From positions 87,538,721-87,602,720 of the forward strand of contig NC_064830.1 in the NCBI RefSeq assembly GCF_024166365.1: a stretch of 64,000 nt of DNA, read 5' to 3'. Under the pieces are notes generated by a model. It did no database searches, was not told where the DNA came from, and saw only the letters and a program-made list of their open reading frames with translations. The DNA is from Elephas maximus indicus (lineage: Eukaryota; Chordata; Mammalia; Proboscidea; Elephantidae). Below are positions 34,605 to 46,689 of the stretch, in pieces. The translations under genes were made by a program, and so were the position numbers. The stretch's first letter is position 1. The number at the start of each line of letters is the position of its first letter.

Positions 34605-35270
34605 AGAGCCTTCTGCTGGATCCTCACACCCAGCCAGCAGACGGAAGAGGAGGACCTCACGTGACAGGCTTTAACAGACCAGGTTTGGAAGCGATGGTAC
34701 CTCCTATGCCCATATTCCACTGGCCAGAACTCAGTCACAAAGGAGGCTGGAAAACATAGGCTCTGTGCCCAGAAAGGAAGGGAGAGGGACCCTGATGCAT
34801 GAACAGCAGTCTCGGACACACACACCTTTACCTGCATTCTCTTACTTAAACCTCCCAATTTTCAGCTGAGCATACTGAGGCTCAAACAGGGCTAGAAACT
34901 GGCCTGAGATCAGAAATCGGTAGCAAAATTCTGTTGGCATTAAACCTCCACAAGAAGAGTTCTGGGGGACAAATGAAGCAGCAGCCTGGGGGTGTCAACA
35001 ACGGCTTCGCAAAGGAGGATGAGTTTGAACTAAAACTCGCTCAGGCTAAAAACCTAGGAGTCGCCCTGGTTTCCCCCACTCATTTGTGAGAACACTGCCC
35101 CGGGCCTCCTTTGACTACCACATTCCCACACAGAACCCTGAGGAATCAGAGAAGTGCTAATGCAAACTTGGCCTTCCAGGTCATTACAAAGAGATATTTC
35201 CCAGGGCGGGATAGGATATATTCCATTTAATAGTGTGTTAGCTTGATTTATAACTGCTAAATACTGGGCA

Positions 35271-35436
35271 GGAGCCCTGCTGGCTCAGTGGTTAAGAGCT
35301 AGGCTGCTAACTCAAAGGTCAGTAGTTCAAGTCCACCAGCTGCTCCTTGGAAACCCTACAGGGCAGTTCTACTCTGTCCTATAGGGTTGCTACGAGCAGA
35401 AATCAGCTCAATGACAAAGGGTTTGGTTTTTTGGTT
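35271..35436 (+). mobile_element. AfroSINE with TSD
   Basis: Full copy; TSD TAAATACTGGGCA (35,258-35,270) versus TAAATATTGGGCA (35,437-35,449). Confidence 0.92.
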
Positions 35437-35449
35437 TAAATATTGGGCA

Positions 35450-36150
35450 TATGGTATGTGGGCCTCATTTGTGCTCTTAACCCAAACCTGCCAACTGTAG
35501 GGGCAGCCTGTCCTCACCATCCCCCAGCCCTGCATCTTAGCCATAGCAAATCCCATTGGCTCTGTGCCCCAAATATATCCCAAATCCACCTGCTTCACTC
35601 CAACTCCACCGCTCCCACCCTAGTCCATGCAACCTTCGTCTCCGCCTGGGCTCTGATAATGTCCTACTAACGGGCCTCCCTGCTTCCCACCCAAGCGCCC
35701 ACCATCCTTTCTTCACCCAGCAGCCAGAGCCGTCATTATAAAATGCAACTCAAATCCATTACTTACCTGCTTAAAATCCCCCGGTGGCTTTCCATTGTCC
35801 TTAATACATAATCCAGATTCCCTGTCATAGCCACTTCTCAGGTTCGTCTCCTGTTACTCCTCAGGCCTTTGCACTTACCCCTTCCACTGGATATCCACAC
35901 GTCTTGTTACTTCAGGTCTCAGCTGAAATGTCACCTCCTCAAAGAGGCCCTCCCTAACTGCCACATCTAAAGATGACTGTCCCTATCACCTCATTCCCTT
36001 AAAGCACCTTCCCCATCTGAAAGTTTATGTATTTGTCTAATTGCTTATTGTCTCCACCACTCCCCACCCCACCAGGACCACTTAAGCGCCAAGAGTATAG
36101 GGGGCCAGGTCTGTCTTTTTCACATACCTAGCACCTGGGAGGAAAAAAAA
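35450..36150 (+). repeat. L2 LINE 3' region
   Basis: 'cctgcttaaaatcccccggtggctttccattg', 'ctcaggcctttgcac', 'tcacctcctcaaagaggccctccc' and 'ctagcacctggga' follow the L2 3' end. Frames here are remnants. Confidence 0.75.
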
Positions 36151-36157
36151 AAAAAAC

Positions 36158-36297
36158 TTGCTGCCGTCGAGTTGATTCTGACTCATAGCAACCCCATGGG
36201 ACAGAGTAGAGCTGTCCCACAGGGTTTCCAAGGAGTGGCTGGTGGATTCGAACTGCTGACCTTTTGGTTAACAGCCAAGCTCTTAATCAAGGGGCCA
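36158..36297 (-). mobile_element. AfroSINE
   Basis: An A run is followed by CTTGCTGCCGTCGAGTTG, through GGTTAACAGCCAAGCTCTTAA. Confidence 0.9.
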
Positions 36298-36544
36298 CAT
36301 CTAACACAGCACCTGGTATATTTTGCCAGGTTGGAAAAAACCTATAAATTCTGGTTGAAGGAACATTGGTGAGAAGGGAGCTTCCAAGCAGATGTATTTC
36401 CAACAACACTTTGAAAAGCATCAAAATTAGGGTGACCAACTGTCCCAGTTTGCCTGGGAGTGTCCTAATTTTAGCACTAAAAGGTCCCGTATCCTGGAAA
36501 CACTCTCAGATCAGAGCAAACCAAGGCAGCTGGTCACTCGTGGC

Positions 36545-36785
36545 ACAGAGCAATGGTTACAAGGACAGAAGCTGAAGCCAGACCACCTGGATCTCAATCC
36601 CAGCTCTGCCACGCACCAGCTCGGGGACCCTGAACAATTTACTCAGCCTCTTTGTGCCTCAGTTTCTCATTTGTAAAATGAGCATCATAAGAGCACCAAC
36701 CTCACAGGGTTGTGGTGGCAATCTCACTGAGTTACAATATGTAAAGCATGTAAAACAATGCCCGGCACACAGTAAATACTCTGTA
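36545..36785 (+). repeat. MIR
   Basis: 'agccagaccacctggatctcaatcccagctctgcc', 'cctcagtttctcatttgtaaaatg', 'cccggcacacagtaaatac'. Confidence 0.92.
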
Positions 36786-37424
36786 AATAAAATAAGCAAT
36801 CCCTTACCCCATCCTGCTCTCCTCCCACCTCGAGGGAAATGCCAAATGAATAACCGAAGCCACAAGCTTGTAGCTTTTCCTCTCTCTCTGAAAGTAATAG
36901 CCCTGAGGTGGCAGCTACTGTCTCTTGCTGGCTCTGCAAAGTGACCTGGTCAAATGCCAACTGTCGCACGTCACTCTAGCCGGTGGAAAGTTGTTCCGCC
37001 TGGTAATCACTCAGAAATTATGATGCTTCACTATTCTACATGAAAGTACAGGCCGGGGCTATTTGTAAGCTTTGGCAGCCGCCACTCTTGGCTGAGCAGA
37101 TGGCGGAGATAAAAACCCAGGGCTGGGAGCAGGCTGATGAGGCCCTTCTCTGTGATGCTCCTCAGCCAGGATGCGGATGAAATGCTTCAGGCCTTCCCTG
37201 CTCCGATACCACACCAGCAAACAGAGTGGATGGAGCAGTTCAGCTCTTACGTCTTGCGCAGCCCAACTGTCAACTGCTAATGGTTGAAAAGGGAGTGGGA
37301 CGTGACCCAAGAAGTGTCTCAATGTCAATCCCAACTCCAGCCTCACCCTGAAAGGCCTCCCCCAAATTAGAGGCCCTGGACCCCTTCACCCCTTAAGTAA
37401 GGAGGACATATTAATTGGTTCAAT

Positions 37425-37625
37425 CTGACTGATAGTCAGTGTTGTTCTCAAGCCATCTGTGTTTTAAAGCAACCTGGGGAGATTCTCATAAAACACCCAT
37501 GCTCCAACCTCACCCCAGACAAAGGAGTCACAGTCTCTTCAGTGGGGCCCTGGCACTGGTATTTTTAAAAAGCTCCCCAAATGATTCAAATGTGCAGCCA
37601 GGGGCAGGAATCCCAGGCACAGATT
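37425..37625 (+). repeat. MER5-like element
   Basis: 'aacctggggagattctcataaaac', 'atttttaaaaagctccccaaatgattcaaatgtgcagcc'. Confidence 0.75.
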
Positions 37626-37904
37626 TTAATTCAGGCTCAACTAACGCACTGACTGCCTGCTTGAGCAAGGGTGTGTTATCTTATTTTACCTCACAGATAG
37701 CCCGGCAAGTTAAGTATCATCATGTTGGTATTACAATAAACCAAGACTCAGAGAGAAGTGACTTACCTAAGGTCACACAGCTAGAAGTGGCAGCAAGGGT
37801 CTGAGAGGCGGCTTGAGGCTGCAGGCCCAGGGCTCTGCCCCCTGTAGCTTCTAAGACAGCTTCCCATTCCTGGAGCCCAACTGGGAATATTCACCTCAGT
37901 GTTC

Positions 37905-38140
37905 ATGTTGTCAAGTCAGTTCCAACTCAGCGACCCTAAGTACGACAGAACGAAACATTGGCCAATCTTGAGCCATCCTCACAATCATTGCTATGTTTGA
38001 GCCCGCTGCTCTAGCACTCTGGCTGTACTTTTTCCAAGACACTGTTCTTAGGTTTCCATAACTTGCCTTCCCCATGAAACGGGCGGCTGGGTTTGAACAC
38101 CAGTCCAGCCAGTTACCAGCCATGCTAATAAGGTCTCCTT
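37905..38140 (-). mobile_element. RTE-type LINE 3' end, rearranged
   Basis: 'gttgtcaagtcagttccaactcagcgaccctaagtacgacagaac' and 'gtttgagcccgctg', then 'ggctgtactttttccaagac', which lies further upstream in RTE. Part of the element is therefore missing inside it. Confidence 0.7.
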
Positions 38141-38462
38141 CTGATAGTTAAATGGCAGAAGAAATGTAAAGCACCAAGACAGAGGCCACCACAGGATCAG
38201 ATAATCTCATTTCCGGTTTCCTCTGGTGCATAGGTAGACTATATCTCCCAGGCTCCCTTGCAGACATGATCACATGACTGGACTCAATGATGTCATCACT
38301 TACAGACCATCTATTAAAGCCTCCCTGGTGCATTGCCCCCCTTCTACAGCTGTCTGGTTGGATGGAGTGGATCCAGTTTCCTCATCTGTAAAATGAGGGT
38401 GAGGAGGATCAGAGTACATCCATCCGAGGGCGACTGTGAGGACTGAGTTAATACATAAGGAG

Positions 38463-38648
38463 TTGTTGTTGTTAGGTGCTGTTGAGTCATTTCCAACTCA
38501 TAGCGACCCTATGTACAACAGAAGGAAACACCACCCAGTCCTGTGCCTTCCTCACAACCCTTGCTATGTTTGAGCTCATTGTTGCAGCCACTATGTAATC
38601 CATCTTGTTGAGGGTCTTCCTCTTCCCTGCCACTCCAGGACATAATGA
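38463..38648 (-). mobile_element. RTE-type LINE 3' end
   Basis: 'gttgttgttaggtgctgttgagtc', 'cctatgtacaacagaaggaaac', 'gagctcattgttgcagccac', 'gagggtcttcctcttccctgcc'. Confidence 0.8.
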
Positions 38649-38650
38649 GT

Positions 38651-38812
38651 TAAAAAAAAACCCAGCTGCCATCAAGTTGATTCTGACTCATAGCGACCCT
38701 ACAAGACAGAGCAGAACCACCCTATACGGTTTCCAAGGAACACCTGGTGGATCCGAACTGCCAACCTTTTGGTTAGCAGCCAAACTCTTCACCACTACAC
38801 CAGCAGGACCTG
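38651..38812 (-). mobile_element. AfroSINE
   Basis: Full reverse copy, A run to CACTACACCAGCAGG, abutting or inserted in the RTE fragment. Confidence 0.88.
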
Positions 38813-39039
38813 AGTACTACATGTTAATACGAAATGAGTTCACACATGTAAAGCACTAAAACAGTGTGTCACACTATAAAAGTGTAAGTTGCTACTATTA
38901 TTCTCTCCACCAGAGAGAGGAGTTGGGGGCAGACACTCCCACATCCACCCCACCCACCCCTCCCTCATCAGCTATATATATCGCCACCACTAGAACAGGA
39001 ATGCTGTGGTCCAGCTTAGCTCCACAGGAAAGGCAAACA

Positions 39040-39215
39040 AAGTGGGCAGTGGTAGGAGCTGGGAATATAGACCTTGGCCCAACCCCAGCTCTGCCCCTGA
39101 GGGCCATCTAACCTTGAGCAAATAACCTCTCTGGCCTCCATTTTTTCTCCTTTACAAAGGAAATGGTAGCTTACCTAATAAGATTGTGAGGGCAAATGAA
39201 GACAATTCTCTGAAC
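39040..39215 (+). repeat. MIR fragment
   Basis: 'ccagctctgcccctgagggcc', 'ccttgagcaaataacctctctggcctcc', 'agattgtgagggcaaatgaa'. Confidence 0.75.
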
Positions 39216-39394
39216 CCGTGTTTTTTCAAAGGGGGTTCCCCAGACTAGCAGAAGTGCAAATCTTAAGACCCCATGACAGACCTAGAAACCCTCTGTGTTT
39301 GAGCAGACCCTCCGGGTTGAGTCCGATGTTCACTCAAGTTTGAGAACCCCTGATAGCGAACGCACAGCACCATGCCTGTCATATGATAAAACCA

Positions 39395-39533
39395 AACCAA
39401 AAACCAGACCCATTGCCATAGAGTCGATTCTGACTCATAGTGACCCTACAGGACAGAGTAGAACTGCCCCATAGGGTTTTCAAGGAGCGCCTGGTGGATC
39501 TGAACTGCCAACCTTTTGTTAGTAGCTATAGCC
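39395..39533 (-). mobile_element. AfroSINE with a flank shared with 30.5 kb
   Basis: Reverse copy truncated near the head. The preceding 39,329-39,394 corresponds to 30,511-30,583. Confidence 0.85.
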
Positions 39534-39534
39534 C

Positions 39535-39790
39535 TAGTGCTATAGCAGAAATACCACAAGCGGAAGGCTTTAACAAACAGAGATTTACTCTCTCACAGTC
39601 TAGGAGGCTAGAAGTCCCAATTCAGGGCACCAGTTTTAGGGGAAGGCTTTCTCTCTGTCGGCTCCGAGGGAAGGTCCTTGTTATCCATCTTCCCCTGATC
39701 TAGGAGTTTCTCAGCACAGGGACCTGGGTCCAAAGGATGTGCTCCATTCTCTTGTCCTCCATTCTGCCCTGCTGGCATTTCGTGACTTCA
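39535..39790 (-). repeat. LTR-like repeat (family 1)
   Basis: 'agaaataccacaagcggaaggctttaacaaac', 'tctaggagtttctcagcacaggga'; co-linear with 31,318-31,560. Confidence 0.65.
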
Positions 39791-40900
39791 CTCCTTTCTG
39801 CAGCTATGCCTCCTCAGTGCCTGAGTTTCACCAGTGCCCAGATGGTAGAGTAGGTTTGGCAGGGTGTAGGTAATCTGTCCACATGCACTGTCACCAAGAT
39901 TTCCATCCTGCCTGTCCATATGACCCTTCAGAAGCAGCAGCTCTCTGCTGCTCTCAGAACACACTGGGAACCCAAGAGCCTTGGCTGAAGTGCCTCTGGC
40001 ACCATCACCCAGGGTTTTAAACCCTGATGCCCAAAGGGGCCAGACTAGCCAAGAAAACAATGACTATCTGTGACCTGCAGGGAGCAGCACAGACTGGGGC
40101 CGCCTCTGCTCAGCACCACCCATTGTTATTTCCTGGGAATGCAGGCCCAGGGCCACCAGATATTTTTCAAGAGAAATTGCAAATCTGGATCTGAATTTTT
40201 CCAGAGGAATTTGAAATATCCAATCTTTTAAATGTTGGCAAATAATATTTTAAAAATTAAAACATTGTATGGGCCAAATCAAGAGTAAGTATAGGCAGAA
40301 CTCAGTCCAAATGGGGCCCAGTTGAAGTCCCTGGCCTTAGAGGCAGCCTCTTCTCCAGGGCCAGGGGACCCAGCTCCCTCCCTAGGGAGGTGCCAAGAAG
40401 TAGGGTCTGGGGCCCACTGCTCAGGGCTCCACCCCTACCCTCCTCCCCTGCCAAAGGAAATCTCTCTTCAGCCGTGTTCTCCATCACGCTTTGTCTGTGC
40501 CACGAACCCTCTGCAGCCTCCTAGTTCTTCCCAGAACCCTCTACTTTCTGCTAAAAGACAAGAAAAGTCAGAGAGACTTAAGGGGTATTTCTTCCTCCCC
40601 TTCTGCTGTATCTCTCCCCTAAGGCAACAGCTGCCTGCTTTGATGAGAAGGAAAAGGGAGAACTGGAGGAAGGAGGAATGACAAAAAAGTGAAAGTAACG
40701 TATCAAAACCCTCGCAGCTTTGTGTACATAAGCAGATGGAAGGAGGTGGAGGTGAATGGGGCAGCGGGAAGCTAGGTCACTGGATCCTGGCAGCATTCAG
40801 GCCATTCCTCCCATCCCATTCCTTTCTGGTGTTGGACAGGTGGAGAGAGGACTAGGTTACTCTTCAGGGAAGACCAGGCAGAGAGGGCAGCAAGTGAACA
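39791..40900. other. no gene seen
   Basis: Frames of 61-119 codons occur in both directions (for example 40,322-40,681) without domains, splice context or recognised repeat. AAATATTTTAAAAATTAAAAC at ~40,235 is AT-rich. The 40,440-40,680 block is CT-rich and unassigned. Confidence 0.4.
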
Positions 40901-40914
40901 AGCTCCCTGCTGTG

Positions 40915-41480
40915 TTCAAAGGAAGCAAGGAGGCCAGTGTGGCCTGAGCACGGGGAGTGAGGGGCAGGGCTCTGGCTGTGAGAAGTTTGGGTTTTGATAT
41001 AATACCATTTCGAGGGTGGTAGGCAAGGGAATGACATGATCTGATTGATAGTTTTTAAGATCACTCTAAGAAGGACTTCAAGCTTGGTAAAGTAGAGGGC
41101 CAGTGAAAAAGAGGAAGACCCTCAACAAGATGGATTGACACAGGGGCTGCAACAATGGGTTCAAACATAGCAACAACTGTGAGGAGGTGCAGAAGCAGGC
41201 AGTGTTTTGTTCTGCTGTACACAGGGTCCCTATGAGTTGGAACCAACTCTAACGCACCTAACAAGATTATTCTGGCTACTATATGGAGAATAAACTGCAG
41301 GGGGCACCAGAGTGGCAGCTGGGACCCAGTCAGTCCAAGTGGGAGCCAATGGTGGCGCAAACTAGGGTGCTTATGAAGGACCTGGAGATGGGTGCTTGGA
41401 TGCAAGACATTTTGGAGGTCCTGCTGGTCAGACTTCCTGGTGTTGCTGTTGGGGTTGGAAATAAAAAGAGGAATTGAGGA
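40915..41480 (+). repeat. ancient interspersed repeat split by RTE
   Basis: 'gcaaggaggccagtgtggcctgag', 'gggaatgacatgatctgattgatag' and 'gatcactctaag' resume after the RTE insert with 'attattctggctactatatggag'. Related to the repeat at 41,700-42,390. Confidence 0.65.
41073..41268 (+). mobile_element. RTE-type LINE 3' end
   Basis: 'ggtaaagtagagggccagtg', 'gaagaccctcaacaagatggattgacac', 'cagggtccctatgagttggaacc', ending CACCTAACAA. It interrupts the ancient repeat. Confidence 0.82.
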
Positions 41481-41496
41481 TGACTCCTTGGTTTTT

Positions 41497-41648
41497 GGAG
41501 CCCTGGCAGCGCAGCAGTTAACGGTTTGGCTGCTAACCAAAAGGCTGGCAGTTTGAATCCACCCTTGGAAACCCTATGGGGCAGTTCTGCTCTGTCCTAT
41601 AGGGTCTCCATGAGTCAGAATTGACTCGACAGCACACAACCGCCACCA
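41497..41648 (+). mobile_element. AfroSINE with TSD
   Basis: Head AGCCCTGGCAGCGCAGCAG through tail CTCGACAGCACACAACC; TSD CCTTGGTTT at ~41,486-41,496 and 41,649-41,657. Confidence 0.9.
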
Positions 41649-41699
41649 CCTTGGTTTCTGCCTTCAGCGTTTTTGTCTACTTGAGTCACTGAGTCATTT

Positions 41700-42390
41700 C
41701 TTTATTCAACAAATATTTGTTGAACACCTACTGTGTGCCAAGCACTGGAATGGGCCCTGAGGGGTACAGAGATCAAGAATACAGAACTGGTCCCCAGGGG
41801 CCACCCAAAGTGATCTGGGCTTTCTGTGATCCCTGAGAGGAAGAGAGGGAGTTAGAGAGGGATTTTTTTTTTAATGCGCTTAAGCACAGTTCTAGGCACT
41901 GGGGATTCAGTGGTGAAGAAGACAGATGGGGTCTCTGCCATCATGAAGCTCACATTCTGTACAGAAGAAAAAAATTAACTTTTTTTTTTTTTTTAAGTAT
42001 TTGTTCTATTAGAAAGGGGCTAAGTCTTAGGGAGAAAAATAAACCAAGGCAAGTGAGGAGAGGAATACAAGGGTTGGCGGAGGGACTGCAATGTTAAACA
42101 GCCATTTGGAGAAGCAACGTTTGAGCACAGACTTGAGAGGTGAGGAAGTGAGTCCCGCGGGGCTCAGAGGGAGAGAGTTCCAGGCAGGAGGAAGCAGAGC
42201 CTCAGGGGCCCTGAGACAGGTGAACCTGCGTTCAAGGTACAGCAAGAGCCGGGATGGCCAGAGCAGAACCAGGGAAGCAGGCAGAAAGCAGCCGGAAGGA
42301 AAAGCAGAAGGTAATGGAGCCAGGTTGGTAAGGCATTGTAGATCACGTAAGGACTTTGGATTTCACCCCAGCTAACACGGGGCTCATCAA
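41700..42390 (+). repeat. ancient interspersed repeat
   Basis: 'attcaacaaatatttgttgaacacctactgtgtgcc', 'tctaggcactggggattcag', 'gagagttccaggcaggagg', 'ggtaaggcattgtagatcac'. Frames inside are not genes. Confidence 0.75.
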
Positions 42391-42399
42391 AGTGTCCTG

Positions 42400-43020
42400 T
42401 TTGCTAAGGTTCCCTTTACTCAACTATTCTACTGCCCTCCCCCAAGCACCCAACACCCCCTTAAATCCCAAGCAGGGCCAGACATGGTCTTCTCACTGTC
42501 TGATGTCTCTCTCGGGCTGGCAGTGTGTGTGACTTCCAAGTCCCTCCCCAGGATTGTGTATTTGGGAGCATCTGTTTGTTCTTACTGCTTCTGGCCAGGG
42601 CTTTGATACTCCTTCACAGATCAAATCACCGCCTCCCGTCCCCGCTAACTCCAACAGCTGGTTACTGCTCACCAATTCCCCCGCTCTAATTGCCAAGGGA
42701 AGAATTATAAATAAATGTGTACAAGCAAGCAGATGCTCTCATTTTAAAAATCCATCCATCTAGCAAAAATGCCCCACTTAGGACTGAAGTGGCATACTGT
42801 GCAGTTGTGTCTTGGTGGCATTTTAATGAAATCAGAAAACCAATGGCAGTGCTCACTAATAGAATCCAAAGGAGTAAATGGACAAGGACAACGGAGGGAA
42901 AAGAAGGTAGGGGCCCCCTTTGCAGCTCCTACATCCAGGACCACAGAGCTATAGAAAGGACAGATGCTTCCATCTCTATTCAACACTTGCATCTCTCCTT
43001 TCTCCTCTTCCAATCGTCCC
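42400..43020. other. no gene seen
   Basis: Repeat-free. A 204-codon plus frame starting at 42,717 runs into an old LTR-like repeat and overlaps minus-strand frames, so I treat it as chance. The GCTCTAATTGCC...ATTATAAATAAATG block near 42,685 could be regulatory. Confidence 0.4.
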
Positions 43021-43059
43021 TGCCTCTTCAACCCGTTTATGACATCAAGTCAGACTCAT

Positions 43060-43520
43060 TATTATTTTGTGATTCTCAGAAGCAGTTGGTGAAGCTTCTG
43101 CCCACGTTGTGGTTTCTAGAAACCTCAATCCAGGGTGAAGTGCTGCCTGTCCTCCTTGTTAGTCTGGGCACACAGCTAGGCCACATCTCCCAGCTCTCCT
43201 TGCTGACAGGTATCGAGAAGCCCATGGATTGTAAACAGAAGGGTCATTGTCAGGCCTGGCCCATGAAAACCTCCCACATGACATCTGCCATGATCTTTCC
43301 CCATCCATGGGCTGAAGGAAGAAGGCTTTGAAGTCCCTGCAGAGGGTGGAGCCTCAGATAAAAGGAATGTAGGTTCCCTGAATGACTGCGTGGAGCAGAG
43401 CCTCCTACCCATCTACATTGGGGTGCAATGAGAGGGAGAAATAAACTTATTATTCAGAGCCACTGAAACTTTGGAGTACTGTGCTAACTGTATGAATCTT
43501 ACCCTGATTAATACACCATG
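43060..43520 (+). repeat. ancient LTR-like repeat
   Basis: 'ggcacacagctaggccacatctcccagc', 'tgactgcgtggagcagagcc', 'gagaaataaacttatt' (poly-A signal) and a terminal 'ctgattaataca' are typical of old mammalian LTRs. Confidence 0.55.
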
Positions 43521-43589
43521 AATCCCAGAATTCATTTACAAAGCACAAATAATACCTAATTATCTCCTTCAAACATCACAACGATCTGA

Positions 43590-43880
43590 TGAAATGAGCA
43601 GCATGAGTCATTTTCCAGATGGAGAAACTGAGGCTTATAACACTTAAGTAACCCACTGCAAGATACACAGCTGGTAATCATAACAGTTATCATTTATTGA
43701 ACATTTACTATGTGCCAAACACTACTAAATGCCTTACATGCTGTAACTCCTTGACTCCTCATAAAAATTCCCATGCAGTAGGTATTGCTATTATCCTCAT
43801 TTTACAGATGAGGAAGCTGAGACTCATAGGATGGCCTCACTCCAAAGCTTAAGCTCCTAACTACTAGACTACATTGCCTC
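43590..43880 (-). repeat. MIR fragments (two)
   Basis: 'cattttccagatggagaaactgaggc' and, after it, 'attatcctcattttacagatgaggaagctgag'. Confidence 0.8.
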
Positions 43881-44053
43881 CTACTATACAAAGTGACAAT
43901 TATAGAGAAGAGAAAGACTCCAACCCTGCCCTCAAGAAACACATAATAAAGCCAGTAAGGTAAGAATGTAATGACAGCTCTTCATTGTGTTTTACCAAAC
44001 ACCTAGTCTTGATTCCCACCCACCAAATGCTAATAGGGCTCACCAATCAATGT

Positions 44054-44254
44054 TGTTGCTGTTGGTTGCCATCGAGTTAATTCCGACTCATGACAACCCC
44101 ATGTGTGCAGAGCGGAACTTTGCTCCACAGGATTTTCAAGGCTGTTCAGAAGCAGATCACCAGGACTGTCTTCCAAGGCACTTCTTGGTGGGTTCGAACC
44201 ATTAACCTTTTGGCTAGCAGTTGAGCACTTAACTGTTTTTCCCCCCCAGGGACC
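44054..44254 (-). mobile_element. AfroSINE (long type) with 13-bp TSD
   Basis: Complete long-type copy including 'ttcagaagcagatcaccagg'. TSD CACCAATCAATGT at 44,041-44,053 and 44,255-44,267. Confidence 0.93.
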
Positions 44255-44279
44255 CACCAATCAATGTAATAACCAAAAA

Positions 44280-44480
44280 TGACCACACAAATTTCCTTTA
44301 GACTCCTAGGAGGTGGTACTGTCCTTGTTGGGTGCCACTACTCTAGATCAAGTTGTGCCTAAAGTCAGGCCACTTCCTTGGACTTTTTAGTTATATGAAA
44401 TCAATAAATTCCCTTTCTTCTTAAGGTAGATTAGACTGGACCTTGAAACCAAAAGAATCTCAACTGATACCAAAATGAAT
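44280..44480 (+). repeat. ancient LTR-like 3' end
   Basis: 'atatgaaatcaataaattccctttcttcttaag' and 'aaaagaatctcaactgatacc' resemble old LTR ends. Confidence 0.45.
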
Positions 44481-45019
44481 GAGCACTGCTTTTTGAATTT
44501 GGGTCCCAGTCGAGTCAGCTGAAATGTAATGCCGATCTACTTACATGGGCTTATACTAGCAACACCCCAGGAAAAAAAAAAAAAAGTCCTCATCATATAT
44601 GTCTGGCTGTTTCAGGTTGGGAAGAAAAGGACCCAAATAATCTTTGCTGTTGAAGTGTCTTGGCATGGTGGTATCAACTCTTTAAATCCAGGTTCCAGTT
44701 AAGATAACTCACATTTCTCGCATATCTAAGTTTACGTGCTAACGTTCATACTCACACCACCGTGATACAGCTCCTAGACTTAATTCACAGGTAATGGGAT
44801 GTCATTGAAGATTCTTGAGGAGGGGAGTAACCTAATCAAATGAGTGTTTTCTTAAGCTCTTAAGACTAGGGCAGAGGAAAGACTGGAGCCAAGGAGACCC
44901 ATGGCAGAAACCCAGGTGAGAGCTGAAGGGGAGCTCAACCTTGTATGACGATGTGGATAGTGAGGTGGGATGCAAAACTTTGAGGAATGGATAAAATATA
45001 AACAAATAAAACTAAAAAG

Positions 45020-45220
45020 GGTTGCCGCTGAATTGATTCCAACTCATGGTGACCCCACACGTGTCAGAGTAGAACGGTGATTTATCTCGGGTTTTTAATG
45101 GCTGTGATCCTTCAGCAGATTACCAGGCCTGTCTTCTGAGGAGCCTCTGTGTGGATTTGAACCACCAACGTTTTGGTTAACAGCTGAGTACTTAATCATA
45201 TGTACCACCCAGGGACTCCA
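45020..45220 (-). mobile_element. AfroSINE (long type)
   Basis: GGGTTGCCGCTGAATTG through GTACCACCCAGGGACTCC, with the 'ccttcagcagattaccaggcc' long-type middle. Confidence 0.88.
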
Positions 45221-45424
45221 AATGCCTTACAGCACCAATGATTGATTTTGTTGCCCATCTCTCGCAGGAAAACCTAGCTGCAGCCTCCCACGGGATTGAG
45301 AGTCAGGGTCCTGTAGTGATAATTTCATTTCCTCTTCAGTCTTGTGGTCAATCATGTGATCTTCCAAATGAATTCCCATAATCCTGTTGTTCTCCCATCA
45401 AAGCACTCAGCATGCTGTGATCCC

Positions 45425-45510
45425 AAAAACCCAGACCTGTTACTGTCGAGTCAATTCCAATTCATAGCAACCTTATAGCACGCTATGAGTTAGAAAATGC
45501 TTTGGCAATT
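45425..45510. mobile_element. AfroSINE tail fragments, head to head
   Basis: A reverse tail (ACCTGTTACTGTCGAGTC...GCAACCTTATAG) joins a forward tail (CACGCTATGAGTTAG) without body sequence. Confidence 0.55.
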
Positions 45511-45978
45511 TTTCAGAAATTTGAGAAATAATGGCTTAAACAAGACAGTGGTTTAATTATCTCCCTTTTCATATGGCATCCAGACATTAGTGGTTTATGA
45601 CTCCAGGGTCCAGCAGCTCCAGGATGTCGTCAATGCCCCAACTTCCTTTTATCTTTCTGTTCCTCCACATGAACACATGGCTTTCATCTCAAAGTTGACT
45701 CTTGGTCATAAGATGGCTCCTGGAGCTCCAGCCATCACATTGGTAGGCATAAGAAGGAAAGGAAAAAAAGGCCACATGCCAGTTAAGTCAACGCTCTTTT
45801 TAAGCCACTTTCTCAGCATCACCACAGATTTAGATTCATTGTTAAGTAGTCACATGGCCAACCTGAGCCACAAGGGAGCCTGGGACATGTAGTTTTTTAA
45901 CCGAACAATTTTCTACCCCGAACAAAATCTTCTGAAAGGAAGAGTGGGAGGGTAAATATTGGATAGATAATTAACAGG

Positions 45979-46180
45979 CTTGCGCTGGTGGCACAGTGGT
46001 TAAACCGCTCAGATGCTAAGCAAAAGGTGGGCAGTTTGAACCCACCAACCTTTCTGCAGGAGGAAGATGTGCAGTCTGCTTCTGTAAAGACTGCAAGTCT
46101 TGGAAATCTTATGGGGCAATTCTACTCTGTCCTGTAGGGTTCTATGAGTTGGAATCAACCGGACAACAATGGGTTTGCTT
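45979..46180 (+). mobile_element. AfroSINE (long type)
   Basis: GCGCTGGTGGCACAGTGG head, 'gcagtctgcttctgtaaagac' long-type middle, tail ending CAATGGGTTTG. Confidence 0.9.
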
Positions 46181-46635
46181 CAGGGGATTTCTGGTCACTC
46201 ACTGTACTGAAATTGTTAGTTTATGATTTGATTCTTCACCAGATCACAGACTTCCAAGGAAAGGAAGCAATTCTTTGTTCAATAGCACTGGCACTTATTA
46301 GGGACTCAGTAAATGGCAGTGTCCCTCCAGGGCTGACTGGCTGGTTTGTTCTCCCCAGCTGGGCACTGAATAGTAGGTTCTGTGCCTTCTTCATTAACAA
46401 TCTAGCACATGGTAAGAACTCAATAAATATTGGAAGGCATAAAAGAAAGATGGAAGAAAGGAATAAATGAAAGCTGCAGAATTCAAACTACAGGGCTAAC
46501 ATTAAAAAAAATATAATAAAAAATAAAAAACTTTACCTGGTTTTAACACTTAATGAGACTCTGGTAACAAGCCAATCATACTGTCTCTTAAAGTACCAGC
46601 TTACATCAAATCATACCAGCCCTAGAGAAATGGAG

Positions 46636-46655
46636 ACACACACACACACACACGT
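46636..46655. repeat. (CA)n microsatellite
   Basis: ACACACACACACACACAC run. Confidence 0.85.
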
Positions 46656-46689
46656 ACATACACACCATAAAGGTTAAAACCATTACATC

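Noticed and set aside
42717-43331. 204-codon plus-strand frame
   Set aside because: No domain; its second half is an ancient LTR-like repeat, and minus-strand frames overlap it.
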